From Westiellopsis prolifica IICB1 (GTDB lineage Bacteria > Cyanobacteriota > Cyanobacteriia > Cyanobacteriales > Nostocaceae): 64,000 nt of DNA. The first letter of the stretch is position 1. The number at the start of each line of letters is the position of its first letter. Location: positions 3,175,921 through 3,239,920 of the forward strand of contig NZ_NAPS01000001.1 in NCBI RefSeq assembly GCF_004323185.1. The letters are read 5' to 3'. This document shows, piece after piece, positions 44,901 through 52,777 of the stretch. The notes below the pieces were generated by a model, which was not told where the DNA came from, made no database searches, and saw only the letters and a list, made by a program, of their open reading frames with translations. Position numbers and translations under genes: made by a program.

Positions 44901-45875
44901 GCGATCAATGTATTTAGCTAGATACGCCGATAATGCCTCTGTACCCGTATTACCAACAGTAACCTTTACAGAATTTGTCTGGTTATCGTTATTGTTTACG
45001 ATGTTAAATTTTAAGCGGGCGTAGCAAATAAAACCAATGGATTCTGGAAATTTCTGATTTGCGTCAAGATTTACTTTCCACTTAAATTGTTGTTCTATGA
45101 ATTTTTGATCGATACTGGGGGTTTGATGTCCCTGCTGAGAGAGAGTATTTCTCAGTGTTTCTAGAAAAGCTTGTAAATAAGTTTCTTGTGCGTCACTATA
45201 CCAACCAATAACTTCGTACTCTAGTCCATCAGGAATTGCGGCAGTATAGTCATCATCATGAAACCCAAAAACACTATGACAATTAGGATAAAAAGCTGCA
45301 AAAGTTGGTTCTCCATAACCAACTGCTGTCAGTGGCTTTCCTGTTATTGAATCTAAATAATTAGAGCTTAATTTATCCTCATTTAACCAACTTTCCAGGG
45401 GTAATTTGCGCCCTAAGTAGCGAAAAGGTTGAGCTTTGGCTACTGGATAGGCAATACTGCCCACTTGTCTTCCTTCATCTTCAGGATAAACGTAATCACT
45501 CTCTACAACCCATTGCTTTTCAATCTGATTATTACTAGTGCGAGTGACAAGCCAACGATTGGGAACTGCTGGAAAGACTGTTTTTGTAACACTCTGAGGT
45601 TCTTGAGAACCATCTCTATCTTTAGTTTGAATCCCTTTTGTCAAAGCATCTGGTAAAGACCAATGCAAGTGAATCCCTGCTTTGAGATACAGATTCTGAT
45701 TTTGAAAAGGCGGAGAAACAATTTCCTCGCTGATATTGGCAATAGAATTTATATCGCGCTTATTCTTATCTAAATAAGGGAGGCGGCTAAAATCTGCCAT
45801 AGCCTCTACCACCAGGCGATCATTTTTCAGATACAAGGCATCCAAATGGATGGGAACCATTAAAGAATTTTTCAC
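41970..45875 (-). CDS. Giant uncharacterised protein, gene A of the five-gene cluster
   Basis: 1301 residues from a GTG with AGGTG eight bases upstream; an ATG five codons later is the alternative. No signal peptide or membrane helix. Recognisable landmarks are AGIHLHWSLPDALTKG and FPAVPNRWLVTR near the N-terminus, LPLRFVQPTRLNFRWLSA in the C-terminal third, and MLIDPRGKVHATCGILPTK near the end. I recall this set in large hypothetical proteins of other phyla, without function. Coiled-coil-like charged segments lie at about 700-830. It is the first gene of the unit A-B. Size, lack of export signal and its neighbour's tail collar suggest a structural part of an intracellularly assembled complex. 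Confidence 0.72.
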   Translation of the reverse strand: MKNSLMVPIHLDALYLKNDRLVVEAMADFSRLPYLDKNKRDINSIANISEEIVSPPFQNQNLYLKAGIHLHWSLPDALTKGIQTKDRDGSQEPQSVTKTVFPAVPNRWLVTRTSNNQIEKQWVVESDYVYPEDEGRQVGSIAYPVAKAQPFRYLGRKLPLESWLNEDKLSSNYLDSITGKPLTAVGYGEPTFAAFYPNCHSVFGFHDDDYTAAIPDGLEYEVIGWYSDAQETYLQAFLETLRNTLSQQGHQTPSIDQKFIEQQFKWKVNLDANQKFPESIGFICYARLKFNIVNNNDNQTNSVKVTVGNTGTEALSAYLAKYIDRDRKSIIEDQLEALLLSSRLENSRLDMTYKLKEARHEKGFNSIGTGTLWTIRSETVGTTTANAEDAHNQTQLTLPDDIANGLDELNLSQQKYDGALYEIESMRRQLFADWYKYMLSAYPPEGSSDQYPDIDLVKHFIQVKGIIPLQAKLTETGNLLLSGNNSGEITSASAGESSSTSIASILATAINQLLQKITDLNQKKEIKEAKVTYTLKQISSPRYWQPKEPVLLMTGEGVKPSPRHGQDGRLREDGLLECQILQNVTTLIGRDSFVAISKAIDEIEKNQTGEHIAFSTWEEQPWHPFLLEWEVEVFPIREGSNHITSDNKYDAQYITNSYILKENEPDLSLQSGKGAIVKVANVYSGRSILTPDAGIKLNEQLEVYFKKELLDDYWELKQSQTGKEDYFKKLQDWYHNKPPSPALDQKLKKVYENKPRSPVLDKSEEIKGEIQQIQQWYRNKPVYKIDNSNFSFSNLSASEQAKDPIYTAIRAYSTLQDFYCLAQSLGGFNEALLMHKQTLQLPIADPLGFADYQPFTEAIRNAVKNSIRSAPEPLNDFNPIRSGAMKILRLRLVDTFGQVQDLDVSEIITTEQMTTPGSSYLVSLPLRFVQPTRLNFRWLSANQGEQEMNTHPVTTPICGWILANYLDNSLAIYDHQGKALGSINNVSQQAKWESAPGEDLPLAVADIENTHLRQLVNHIISSNNDGNRDFLQSFISALDNGLENIEPENFAQHQDLALLMGRPIAVVRASLKLELQGLPRINQDWDVFWHDLRRNTRTTDDFDQVQIPVRLGEYKQLNDGLLGYWLEEQDTLSQVFYACESDADGVDNSGIKLHVPDNAWHIDINVQAPAQTFTMLIDPRGKVHATCGILPTKAIDIPPDKYKDALAKIEISFLSSPILNPLKNLRDTTSLDKKISLPLPDEEGYEWSWLEKEKEEWLVVSSENIAQPEPNAVFSGKQVIREGWLKLSRTKADLDSNSQNS

Positions 45876-46274
45876 TAATTTGCACCTGTCAACTGTGATT
45901 TTTTCTTAAAAAGAGTATTTGGCACTTACTCATAACAAAAATTATTGCTGAACCTCATATCTGCAATATTTATTCAACAAAAAATAAATTAATAGTTAAA
46001 GCCATTAACTAAATTTCGTATTTATGCAATGCCTATTACCAATAGAAAATATAGAGATTAAAAAACTGAACTTAAGCCTTATCTAAAGCAGCTTTATTAA
46101 TTGTTGGCTGCATAATTTTTTTATTTATATAGTGAATATTGCACTAAGGTGAGATTAAATCTAGAAAATTCATAATTATTTTAGATTTATAGGACTTCCA
46201 ATAAATAAAGAAATTAATCAATAAAAACCAATAAGTTATGTGAAATCAATAATAGTAATCATTTTTATAAGAGC

Positions 46275-46305
46275 AGAAAGGTGTTGCCGACGCCAACACC
46301 TTTCT
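46275..46305. other. Perfect 12-bp hairpin upstream of gene A
   Basis: AGAAAGGTGTTG, a 7-nt loop and the exact complement. Neither side is followed by a T-run, so it is not a standard terminator. It lies about 400 bp upstream of gene A and could be in its 5' leader. The rest of 45876-46417 is very AT-rich and shows no other feature. Confidence 0.5.
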
Positions 46306-46417
46306 CCTGGTTAAATATTCATGAAAAGCTTTGCACTCAGAGTAAAATTCAAGTGCATGGTAATAATTAAATAGTCAAGATATTGTAGCTCTGGTAAACT
46401 CTCCTCACAGCTAGTTC

Positions 46418-46587
46418 TTATGTACTAAATATGTCGGTTTCATTCAGATGTGACAGTTCTGGGTGCGGAAGGTGGGTATCTGGCGATTGGGCTTTTAGCT
46501 TTTGCATAATATTTTCAAAGGCTGCACCCAATCACTTAGTTTATTGACTAAGAATAGGGCGATCGCTCCCGCGATTAATGGTTCCAT
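46418..46587 (-). pseudogene. Frameshifted gene for a small membrane protein
   Basis: An ATG frame encodes MEPLIAGAIALFLVNKLSDW then VQP, a membrane helix and start of an amphipathic helix. One base later, a second frame continues with FENIMQKLKAQSPDTHLPHP and ELSHLNETDIFST before a stop. Restoring one base in the CAGCC region gives a continuous 56-residue protein. The N-terminal 'IAGAIALFL-NKL' pattern resembles small membrane modules found in cyanobacterial conflict-type proteins, but the family is not certain. Confidence 0.4.
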
Positions 46588-46698
46588 ATGCTACTTCGGT
46601 AAGCAACTACACAATATGCTACCAAGTTTCATTGTTAAATTCCGGAAACAGATTACTGTGTGTGGAAGTATGTAGTGATGAAGTGAGGATGTTTACAC

Positions 46699-46734
46699 AA
46701 AAAACGGGTTTTAATCATATGGTTAAAACCCGCT
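46699..46734 (-). terminator. Intrinsic terminator for the leftward MBL gene
   Basis: On the minus strand, CGGGTTTTAA, an 8-nt loop, TTAAAACCCG and then a run of six T. It follows the MBL pseudogene by about 55 bp and is a textbook rho-independent terminator. Confidence 0.85.
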
Positions 46735-46788
46735 TTCTTGGCTAATATTGCAAAATTTTTCAAACTAGCTTCATAAATACTAATTGCG

Positions 46789-47098
46789 TTATTGGGTTTC
46801 CATCCACGCAATACATTTGTGCATTTCTTTTTTCATGGTTTCTGCGTCTGCGTGATATCTCCGTCCATGACCTGGAAGCACCCACTCAAAAGTATAATTA
46901 GCCAACTTCCGCATTGATTTCATTAATTCTGACCAAGAGTACCAACAATAATTACGGAAAGCAATTAACCGGTTAATATCATCATCCCAAGCCAGATGAT
47001 CCCCAGTAAAGAGAAACTTATTTTTGTATAGCAAGACAGTATGTCCTTTACTGGTCACCATTAATATTTTGGGGGCGACGCAGATTTAAATTAGCCAT
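46789..47098 (-). pseudogene. MBL-fold hydrolase (ferredoxin-MBL type) with internal deletion
   Basis: The reading starts MANLNLRRPQNINGD, which is the expected N-terminus of a cyanobacterial family that carries a ferredoxin-like domain followed by a metallo-beta-lactamase domain, and then hits a stop at once. Out of frame and directly adjoining is the C-terminal third of the same family: SKGHTVLLYKNKFLFTGDHL, CWYSWSELMKSM and VLPGHGRRYH. About two thirds of the gene is therefore deleted and the join is out of frame. The 90-residue C-terminal frame from 47061 alone could not bind metals properly. The intact terminator downstream fits recent loss. Confidence 0.75.
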
Positions 47099-47303
47099 AT
47101 TAAGCCAGTTAATTTATATAAAAGGTAATTCAGCCTATATGACTACACTAACAAATGCGATCGCTATTAAGTTTCAATCTTCTGATATAGTCTCTCTGAG
47201 AGATTAACAACTTCTGACTCAACAGTCAGCAATGTATTGTATGAGTACAGCTTTATCGGTGTACATCTGTGTTAATCTGTATAAGTTTTTTTCTGATAAT
47301 TTT

Positions 47304-48113
47304 ATGCACAACAACCAATACGAACAACAATACAAACAACAAGTAATTGATTTTTTTAACAGCAGAACTAGTTACGACAATGATTACACTATTCGTCGCA
47401 CTCTACCTTTATTAGAGTTAGTTAAATTAAAAAAGGGACAAAAAGTATTAGATATAGCAACTGGTACAGGTATCATTGCTATCCCTATTGCTCAAATTGT
47501 TGGTTGTGAAGGAAAAGTAATTGGAGTAGATTTTTCTTCAGGAATGCTTGAACAAGCCCAACGTAAAATAGATGAGTTAGGCTTGCAAAATATAGAACTA
47601 ATTGCAGCCGATGCAGAGTATATAAACTTTGATGATGAAAGCTTTGATGTCATTCTTTGTTCTACAGCAATAGTCTACTTTATAGATATTTCTGCTGCTT
47701 TACACAAATGGTATCGTTTTCTGAAACAAGGCGGTATTGTTGGTTTTTCTGCTTGCTCTCAGGAATCATGTGAAGCACCACTCATCATTGAAGTTTGTGC
47801 TAAACATGGTATTTCACTGACAAACATTAACGAGCCAACAGGAACTCCCCAAAGGTGTCAAAATTTGCTCCGAGAAGCTGGTTTTAAAGATATTCAAGTC
47901 AAAAGCGAACAATTTGGTTTTTATCGGAGTCTTGAGAAAGCTCAAGAATGGAATGGAGGATGGTTTCATCCTAGAGAAAATCCCTTATTACAGGTTTCTG
48001 CGGAGCAAATGCAAAAATTACAAGTAGAGTATCGTCAACAAATAGAAGCAATGGCAACAGAGCAAGGTGTTTGGTATGAAAATCTGACCATTTTCGCAAC
48101 TGGTCGTAAATGA
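47304..48113 (+). CDS. Class I SAM-dependent methyltransferase
   Basis: About 269 residues from the ATG giving MHNNQYEQQYK; the longer frame upstream begins in sequence without family likeness. Motif I is VLDIATGTGIIAIPIA, followed by VIGVDFSSGMLEQA and AADAEYINFDDESFDVILCS, the Methyltransf_11/UbiE-type pattern. The C-terminal half (LREAGFKDIQV) completes the Rossmann sheet. The substrate is unknown; small-molecule (quinone or natural-product like) methylation is typical of this group. It stands alone between two pseudogenes. Confidence 0.85.
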   Translation: MHNNQYEQQYKQQVIDFFNSRTSYDNDYTIRRTLPLLELVKLKKGQKVLDIATGTGIIAIPIAQIVGCEGKVIGVDFSSGMLEQAQRKIDELGLQNIELIAADAEYINFDDESFDVILCSTAIVYFIDISAALHKWYRFLKQGGIVGFSACSQESCEAPLIIEVCAKHGISLTNINEPTGTPQRCQNLLREAGFKDIQVKSEQFGFYRSLEKAQEWNGGWFHPRENPLLQVSAEQMQKLQVEYRQQIEAMATEQGVWYENLTIFATGRK

Positions 48114-48162
48114 TTAATTGGGTTAACACGAGCAATATTGCGCCAAGAAATACAGGCTTTAA

Positions 48163-48705
48163 TTAACTTTCCAATTGATTCAACCAATCAGCCAAATCAG
48201 TTTCATTAGAAAAATCAAATAAAGCTTCGCCTAAATTTTGTAATTGGGCAAATGATAATGCTTGAATTTGGGTTTGTAATTCAGAGCTAATTGCACCAAA
48301 TCGACGACGTAATTGACGCATCAGTAAATTTAATGCTTCTTGTCTTCCGTGTTCAATACCTTCTTGGAGAATTTCTTTATAAATGACAGACTCTCTCATT
48401 TCTTGTCTCCTAAAAAGTTGATGAATTTGTTCTGGCTCGAATACTAATCCTGCGAGCAGTTGTGTACATGCGGAGATGCTTTGCTTAATCGCTGTTTCTT
48501 CTATCATACTCACCTGAAGTGCAACCTGTTCAAGTAAGGTTTGAGGCGAATTTGTTTTGGCTAAAGTTGCTAATGGTAATAAACCAGGAGATGCTAACAA
48601 TGGCTCTGGGTCTTGCTCCCACATGCGGATGACGCGGTAGCGGTGGGAAGTATTGGGAGCGGTAAAAGGTATTATCGTAAGCCACTTGATGAATATTAAT
48701 GTGTA
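48163..48705 (-). pseudogene. 5'-truncated Rpn-family/DUF4351 gene
   Basis: The open frame encodes 153 residues from an internal ATG, but the family sequence continues upstream of it in the same frame: IIPFTAPNTSHRYRVIRMWE, without a start codon, back to a TGA at 48706. Intact Rpn-type proteins (recombination-promoting nuclease/transposase-like) have about 280-300 residues with the PD-(D/E)XK nuclease at the N-terminus; this half is missing. The C-terminal DUF4351-like region (LMRQLRRRFGAISSEL, LGEALFDFSNETDLADWL) is whole. A truncated protein might still be made. Confidence 0.7.
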
Positions 48706-48838
48706 TCAAAATACATTATTCATTAAAACCGCATTTGAAAATTGAAGATTTTGTATAATTTGTTCTTATTTTTATAAACAAAATTAATGGATAATTATAT
48801 TAATGTCAGCCCTATTAAATCTAGCTAGAGGATTCAAG

Positions 48839-48988
48839 ATGAGTATTTTACGTCAAATGGCGTTGAGTGCTTTTTTTGCTCTTTTCTTAGCAGCTATTCT
48901 TGGTGTCGTGAAGAATCAACCTTCTTTGGCGGCTTCGGCGGGTATAGCTGCTGGTGTGTGTGGACGCGCTCTTTCTGCAATTAAATAA
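48839..48988 (+). CDS. Small single-span membrane protein
   Basis: 49 residues, MSILRQMALSAFFALFLAAI and so on, with one or two hydrophobic segments (residues 6-20 and 28-42) and a basic C-terminus. AGAGGA lies six bases before the ATG at 48839, which supports this start rather than the ATG 36 bases upstream. No family is recognised. Confidence 0.6.
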   Translation: MSILRQMALSAFFALFLAAILGVVKNQPSLAASAGIAAGVCGRALSAIK

Positions 48989-48995
48989 TTTAAAT

Positions 48996-49021
48996 AAAAA
49001 CCGGGTTTTTCACAACCCGGT
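48996..49021 (-). terminator. Intrinsic terminator of ctaB
   Basis: On the minus strand, ACCGGGTTG, loop, AACCCGGT, then TTTTATTT. It lies about 22 bp behind the ctaB stop codon and ends the ctaA-ctaB transcript. Confidence 0.8.
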
Positions 49022-49042
49022 CTAATTCCAGTGAGCTACATT

Positions 49043-49996
49043 TCAGTTCACTAAATGTAACTGACTGACCACAAAACTAATTGCATGATGGGTAAGAGGA
49101 AGACTATCAATTACCATACCCAGACACAACAGCATCATGTAAGAAATGGAAAAGAGAAATAATCCTCTGGCTAAATTACGATCGCTTGGATTATGCAACA
49201 ATTGCCAAGCTTTGTAAATAAATACTCCACCTAAATATAGCGCGCTCGCACCATAAACAAATCCTGTTTGCTGCAAAGGATAAATTAGCATCAGTGTGGC
49301 TACGACTGTGATTAAGGTATACCACCAAATCTGACGCACAGTCGCCTGATTTCCAGCAACTACTGGTAGCATTGGTACACCAACTTTTGCGTAATCCTCG
49401 CTAATCATCAAGGCTAAAGCCCAGAAGTGAGGCGGTGTCCATAAAAAGACAATTGCAAATAATAACCATGCTGTCCAGCTTAAACTACCAGTAACAGCCG
49501 CCCAACCTACCAGTGTCGGAATCGCTCCTGCGGCTCCACCAATGACGATATTGAGGGTGCTATGACGCTTTAGCCAATGAGTATAAACTAAAACATAAAA
49601 AACTATGCCAGCCATAGCTAGGGAAGCAGCTAACAAGTTGGCAAATACTGACAATAGGCTAAAGGAAAGAACAGCTAGAGCGATCGCAAAAATTAGAGCA
49701 TCACGTGACTGTATCCTACCAGAAGGGATGGGACGATGACGGGTGCGCTCCATCTCATAATCTATATCCCGGTCATAAATACAGTTAATTGTCTGGGCGC
49801 TAGCAGCGGCTAAAGTGCCACCAAACAGAGTTACTAGCAACAGCAGTGGATCTACTTGTCCCTTGGCTGCGATCCACATACTGCCAGCTGTGGTAATTAA
49901 CAGCAATGGGATAATTCTGGGTTTGGTTAGTTGGTAATAGCTTTGCAGAACCTGTAAAAACGATTCATGCTGCTTCGAGACATTAGTCTCAATCAT
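49043..49996 (-). CDS. ctaB: Protoheme IX farnesyltransferase (heme O synthase)
   Basis: 317 residues with about nine membrane helices. Adds a farnesyl group to heme B to give heme O in the cytoplasmic or thylakoid membrane. The prenyl-diphosphate site [19 protein letters not shown] is diagnostic, and [20 protein letters not shown] is the second conserved motif. It follows ctaA by about 100 bp containing 'gttaactgttaactg' tandem repeats. The pair supplies heme A for the ctaCDE oxidase encoded divergently. Confidence 0.95.
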   Translation of the reverse strand: MIETNVSKQHESFLQVLQSYYQLTKPRIIPLLLITTAGSMWIAAKGQVDPLLLLVTLFGGTLAAASAQTINCIYDRDIDYEMERTRHRPIPSGRIQSRDALIFAIALAVLSFSLLSVFANLLAASLAMAGIVFYVLVYTHWLKRHSTLNIVIGGAAGAIPTLVGWAAVTGSLSWTAWLLFAIVFLWTPPHFWALALMISEDYAKVGVPMLPVVAGNQATVRQIWWYTLITVVATLMLIYPLQQTGFVYGASALYLGGVFIYKAWQLLHNPSDRNLARGLFLFSISYMMLLCLGMVIDSLPLTHHAISFVVSQLHLVN

Positions 49997-50098
49997 CTTG
50001 GCACTAATTCCTTAATGTTCAATAATTTGTATGCTGTTGCTATTAGTCAGTTATCAGTAGCTCTTTTTGATAACTGATAACTGTTAACTGTTAACTGA

Positions 50099-51064
50099 TT
50101 AACTTGGAAGTGGATTGGCAGTTTCAGTATTTGTGTCAACGTTCATACTGCGGCTTACTGCCCAATCGCGTAATGACAGAACAGTGAAAACCACCAGAAT
50201 TCCTAGTAAAATTGCCCCTATAGCTTGGTGAGAGACAGTTAGTGGTTCGACTTGGAGATGTAATCGAAAAGTAGCAAATCCTACAACTAGTTGTAAAAGC
50301 AATAATCCACCAGCCATGTTTGCTAGTTTGCGTAGGGCTGGGTTGAGTGCTGGTGTACGCCAAGCCATAAATACCAGTACCAATATTGCCAGTGTTGGCG
50401 GGATCAAGCCAAAGATGTGACTATACATCACATTACAAAGTTCGTAACCTCCAAAACATTGGTGTAGCGCCCAGCGAGAACCGACTAAAGCGCCGAGAAG
50501 ACTCTGTACGTAAATCAGAATAGTGGCAATTAAACCTATCCAAGGCAATTTACCAACAGTTCCGGTGGCTTGATAGGGAGTGAGTGCAGTACCAATCACT
50601 AATAGAGTACAGAAAAATACTAAAGCTGTTCCCAAGTGAGCAGTCACTATATCAAACCGTAACAGTTCAGTAACAGTGAGTCCACCTAACACGCCTTGGA
50701 AGATAATTAAAAATAGAGCAAATATGGATGCCCAAGGTAGCCACTTGGGTAAAGAGCGACGATTCCACCAAGATACACCCACGAGTGCGATCGCGCTGAT
50801 CCCAATTAATGACGCATCCAATCTATGAAACCATTCCAGAAACACCTGGAAATTCATTTGCTTGGTTGGTACTAGTTTACCGTAGCACAAAGGCCAGTCT
50901 GGACAAGCCAATCCTGCATTCATGACGCGGGTGGCGCTGCCGATCGCCATCAAAATCAAAGTGGCTACACACATTCTCCACACCCAGCGCCGAATTCGAT
51001 CCTTGGGATTTTGCTGTTGTTCTACGGTCTCTACATTTTGTTGTTCCAGAACAAATTCGCTCAT
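50099..51064 (-). CDS. ctaA: Heme A synthase (COX15/CtaA)
   Basis: About 321 residues from the ATG giving MSEFVLEQQ. Oxidises the C8 methyl of heme O to the formyl group of heme A. Eight membrane helices in two halves, with heme-ligand histidines in EWFHRLDASLIG, TAHLG, ALHQCFGGYELC and VSHQAIGA. RVMNAGLACPDWPLCYG is a strong family signature with a conserved Cys pair. Upstream AAGGT is a moderate ribosome binding site. Divergent from ctaC. Confidence 0.95.
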   Translation of the reverse strand: MSEFVLEQQNVETVEQQQNPKDRIRRWVWRMCVATLILMAIGSATRVMNAGLACPDWPLCYGKLVPTKQMNFQVFLEWFHRLDASLIGISAIALVGVSWWNRRSLPKWLPWASIFALFLIIFQGVLGGLTVTELLRFDIVTAHLGTALVFFCTLLVIGTALTPYQATGTVGKLPWIGLIATILIYVQSLLGALVGSRWALHQCFGGYELCNVMYSHIFGLIPPTLAILVLVFMAWRTPALNPALRKLANMAGGLLLLQLVVGFATFRLHLQVEPLTVSHQAIGAILLGILVVFTVLSLRDWAVSRSMNVDTNTETANPLPS

Positions 51065-51599
51065 GAAAGATACCTTTGACTTGCTCTTCGTGAGCCACAA
51101 AATTTCAAACGTTTACCAGCCGATTTGGACTTTATAGAGATTGTCCATGCCATCCATCCAGAGGCTTGGGGATTTTGAATTATCGATACAGGAGTTGTGA
51201 CTTGGTTGAAACGTCGTTCCCAAAATCTAAAATCCAAAATCTAAAATCCAAAATCCAAAATCTAAAATTCACATCTCCACCCTAGCTTATGAAAATTGGG
51301 GTGAAAGTTCGGCTCTCACTTATACTTTGAAGCACCTTGGTTACTTTGCGCCTAAGCTTTAGGTATTTTTCAAGTTGTTGACAACAGACTCCTAGAGATA
51401 CTTCTAGCTTCAGAAAAGTTTTCTGTTAATTTGCATCTAACCTCCGACATATCCAACCAATACATTCTGTTGAGGATTGAAAAATCAGCTTAAAAATTAA
51501 TAATGATTTTACTTTCTAGGACTCTATCTCCTGTAGGCTGGACTACCGTAGTAAGTGAGCAGTTCCGTCTAAGTAGTAAAGTCATTAACTTTATCAACC
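51065..51599. other. Divergent ctaA/ctaC intergenic region with heptamer repeats
   Basis: At 51220-51270 the 7-bp words AAAATCC and AAAATCT alternate in tandem seven times. The remaining sequence must hold promoters for both transcription units but no motif can be named with confidence. A plus-strand frame from 51503 that overlaps the ctaC start is judged spurious. Confidence 0.6.
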
Positions 51600-52682
51600 G
51601 TGAAAATTCCAAGTTCAATCTGGACATTACTTATTGGCATCGTCCTGACACTGGCCAGCCTCTGGTATGGTCAAAATCATGGTCTATTACCTACCCAGGC
51701 TTCCGATGAAGCTGTTTTAGTGGATGGCCTGTTCAATGCAATGATGATCGTATCTACAGGTATATTTTTAATTGTAGAGGGTGTTTTAATATACGCAGCC
51801 TTCAAATATCGCCGACGTGCAGGTGATGATACAGATGGTCTGCCAGTGCATGGCAATGTGCCACTAGAGATTCTCTGGACAGCGATCCCCGCGATTATTG
51901 TCATCGGTATCTCTGTTTACAGCTTTGATGTCTACAATGAGATGGGTGGCTTTGATCCCCATGCCATTCACGACGCACCCATGACCCCCCAAGCAATGAA
52001 CATGCCAGGGGCAGCCATAGCAGCAACATTGACCGATACACCTGGCAGTGATCAACCCAACCTCAATCAACAAAAATCTGATGAGGCAATGCAAGATCCA
52101 GCCACCGCAGCAGTTCGCAATGCTGACCAAATTCCGCAAAAACAGGATGCTCCCGGTGTTGGCAGTGTTGCCCCCACGATTGGTGCTAGTCGGGAAAACC
52201 AAGGCAAACCACCAGAACTTGTGATTAATGTCACAGGTTTACAGTATGCTTTTATTTTCACTTACCCGGATACAGGAATTACTTCTGGTGAGTTACACGT
52301 TCCCATTGGGCGGGAAGTGAAACTAAATATGACGGCTAATGACGTCATCCATGCCTTCTGGGTGCCAGAATTTCGCCTCAAGCAAGACGTGATCCCCGGT
52401 CGGCAAACAGAAATTCGGTTTACACCCAAGACAGAAGGCGATTATGCTGTAATCTGTGCAGAACTATGTGGCCCTTACCACGGTGCAATGAGGACACAAG
52501 TCATAGTAGAAAAACCAGAAGCCTTTGAAAAATGGGTACAAGAACAGCAGGTTGCTAGTGTCGAAACTCTCAACCAAGCAGTTGCTGTTAACCCAAGCGA
52601 ACTATCCGCAGCTGAATATCTTGCCCCATACACTCAAGACATGGGAGTTCAGCCAGAAATGTTACATCAACTTCACAAATAG
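51600..52682 (+). CDS. ctaC: Cytochrome c oxidase subunit II
   Basis: 360 residues from a GTG. An N-terminal membrane helix (about 6-25), a second helix (45-66), a long Pro/Ala/Gln-rich periplasmic insert (about 125-200), then the cupredoxin domain. The CuA site is complete: HAFWVPEF and CAELCGPYHGAM with both Cys, His and Met. It receives electrons from cytochrome c6 or plastocyanin. First gene of ctaC-ctaD-ctaE. No strong ribosome binding site precedes the GTG, so the start is not fully certain. Confidence 0.93.
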   Translation: MKIPSSIWTLLIGIVLTLASLWYGQNHGLLPTQASDEAVLVDGLFNAMMIVSTGIFLIVEGVLIYAAFKYRRRAGDDTDGLPVHGNVPLEILWTAIPAIIVIGISVYSFDVYNEMGGFDPHAIHDAPMTPQAMNMPGAAIAATLTDTPGSDQPNLNQQKSDEAMQDPATAAVRNADQIPQKQDAPGVGSVAPTIGASRENQGKPPELVINVTGLQYAFIFTYPDTGITSGELHVPIGREVKLNMTANDVIHAFWVPEFRLKQDVIPGRQTEIRFTPKTEGDYAVICAELCGPYHGAMRTQVIVEKPEAFEKWVQEQQVASVETLNQAVAVNPSELSAAEYLAPYTQDMGVQPEMLHQLHK

Positions 52683-52683
52683 T

Positions 52684-52770
52684 CAAGAGTCCATTGTCAA
52701 AAGTCCATTGTCAAGAGTTATTTACCATTGACCATTAACCATTGACTATTGACCATTGACCATTGACCAA
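52684..52770 (+). repeat. Heptamer tandem repeats between ctaC and ctaD
   Basis: Variants of CCATTGA and TCCATTGTCAA repeat through the whole spacer. They reach to within about eight bases of the ctaD start and leave no canonical ribosome binding site. Confidence 0.8.
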
Positions 52771-52777
52771 AAAACTT

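Noticed and set aside
30379-45875. Ordinary prophage or classical contractile injection system
   Set aside because: The tail-collar domain in gene B suggested this, but there is no capsid, terminase, integrase, sheath, tube, LysM baseplate or AAA+ gene in the region.
51503-51709. 68-codon frame overlapping the ctaC start
   Set aside because: It overlaps the signal segment of ctaC in another frame and has no ribosome binding site.
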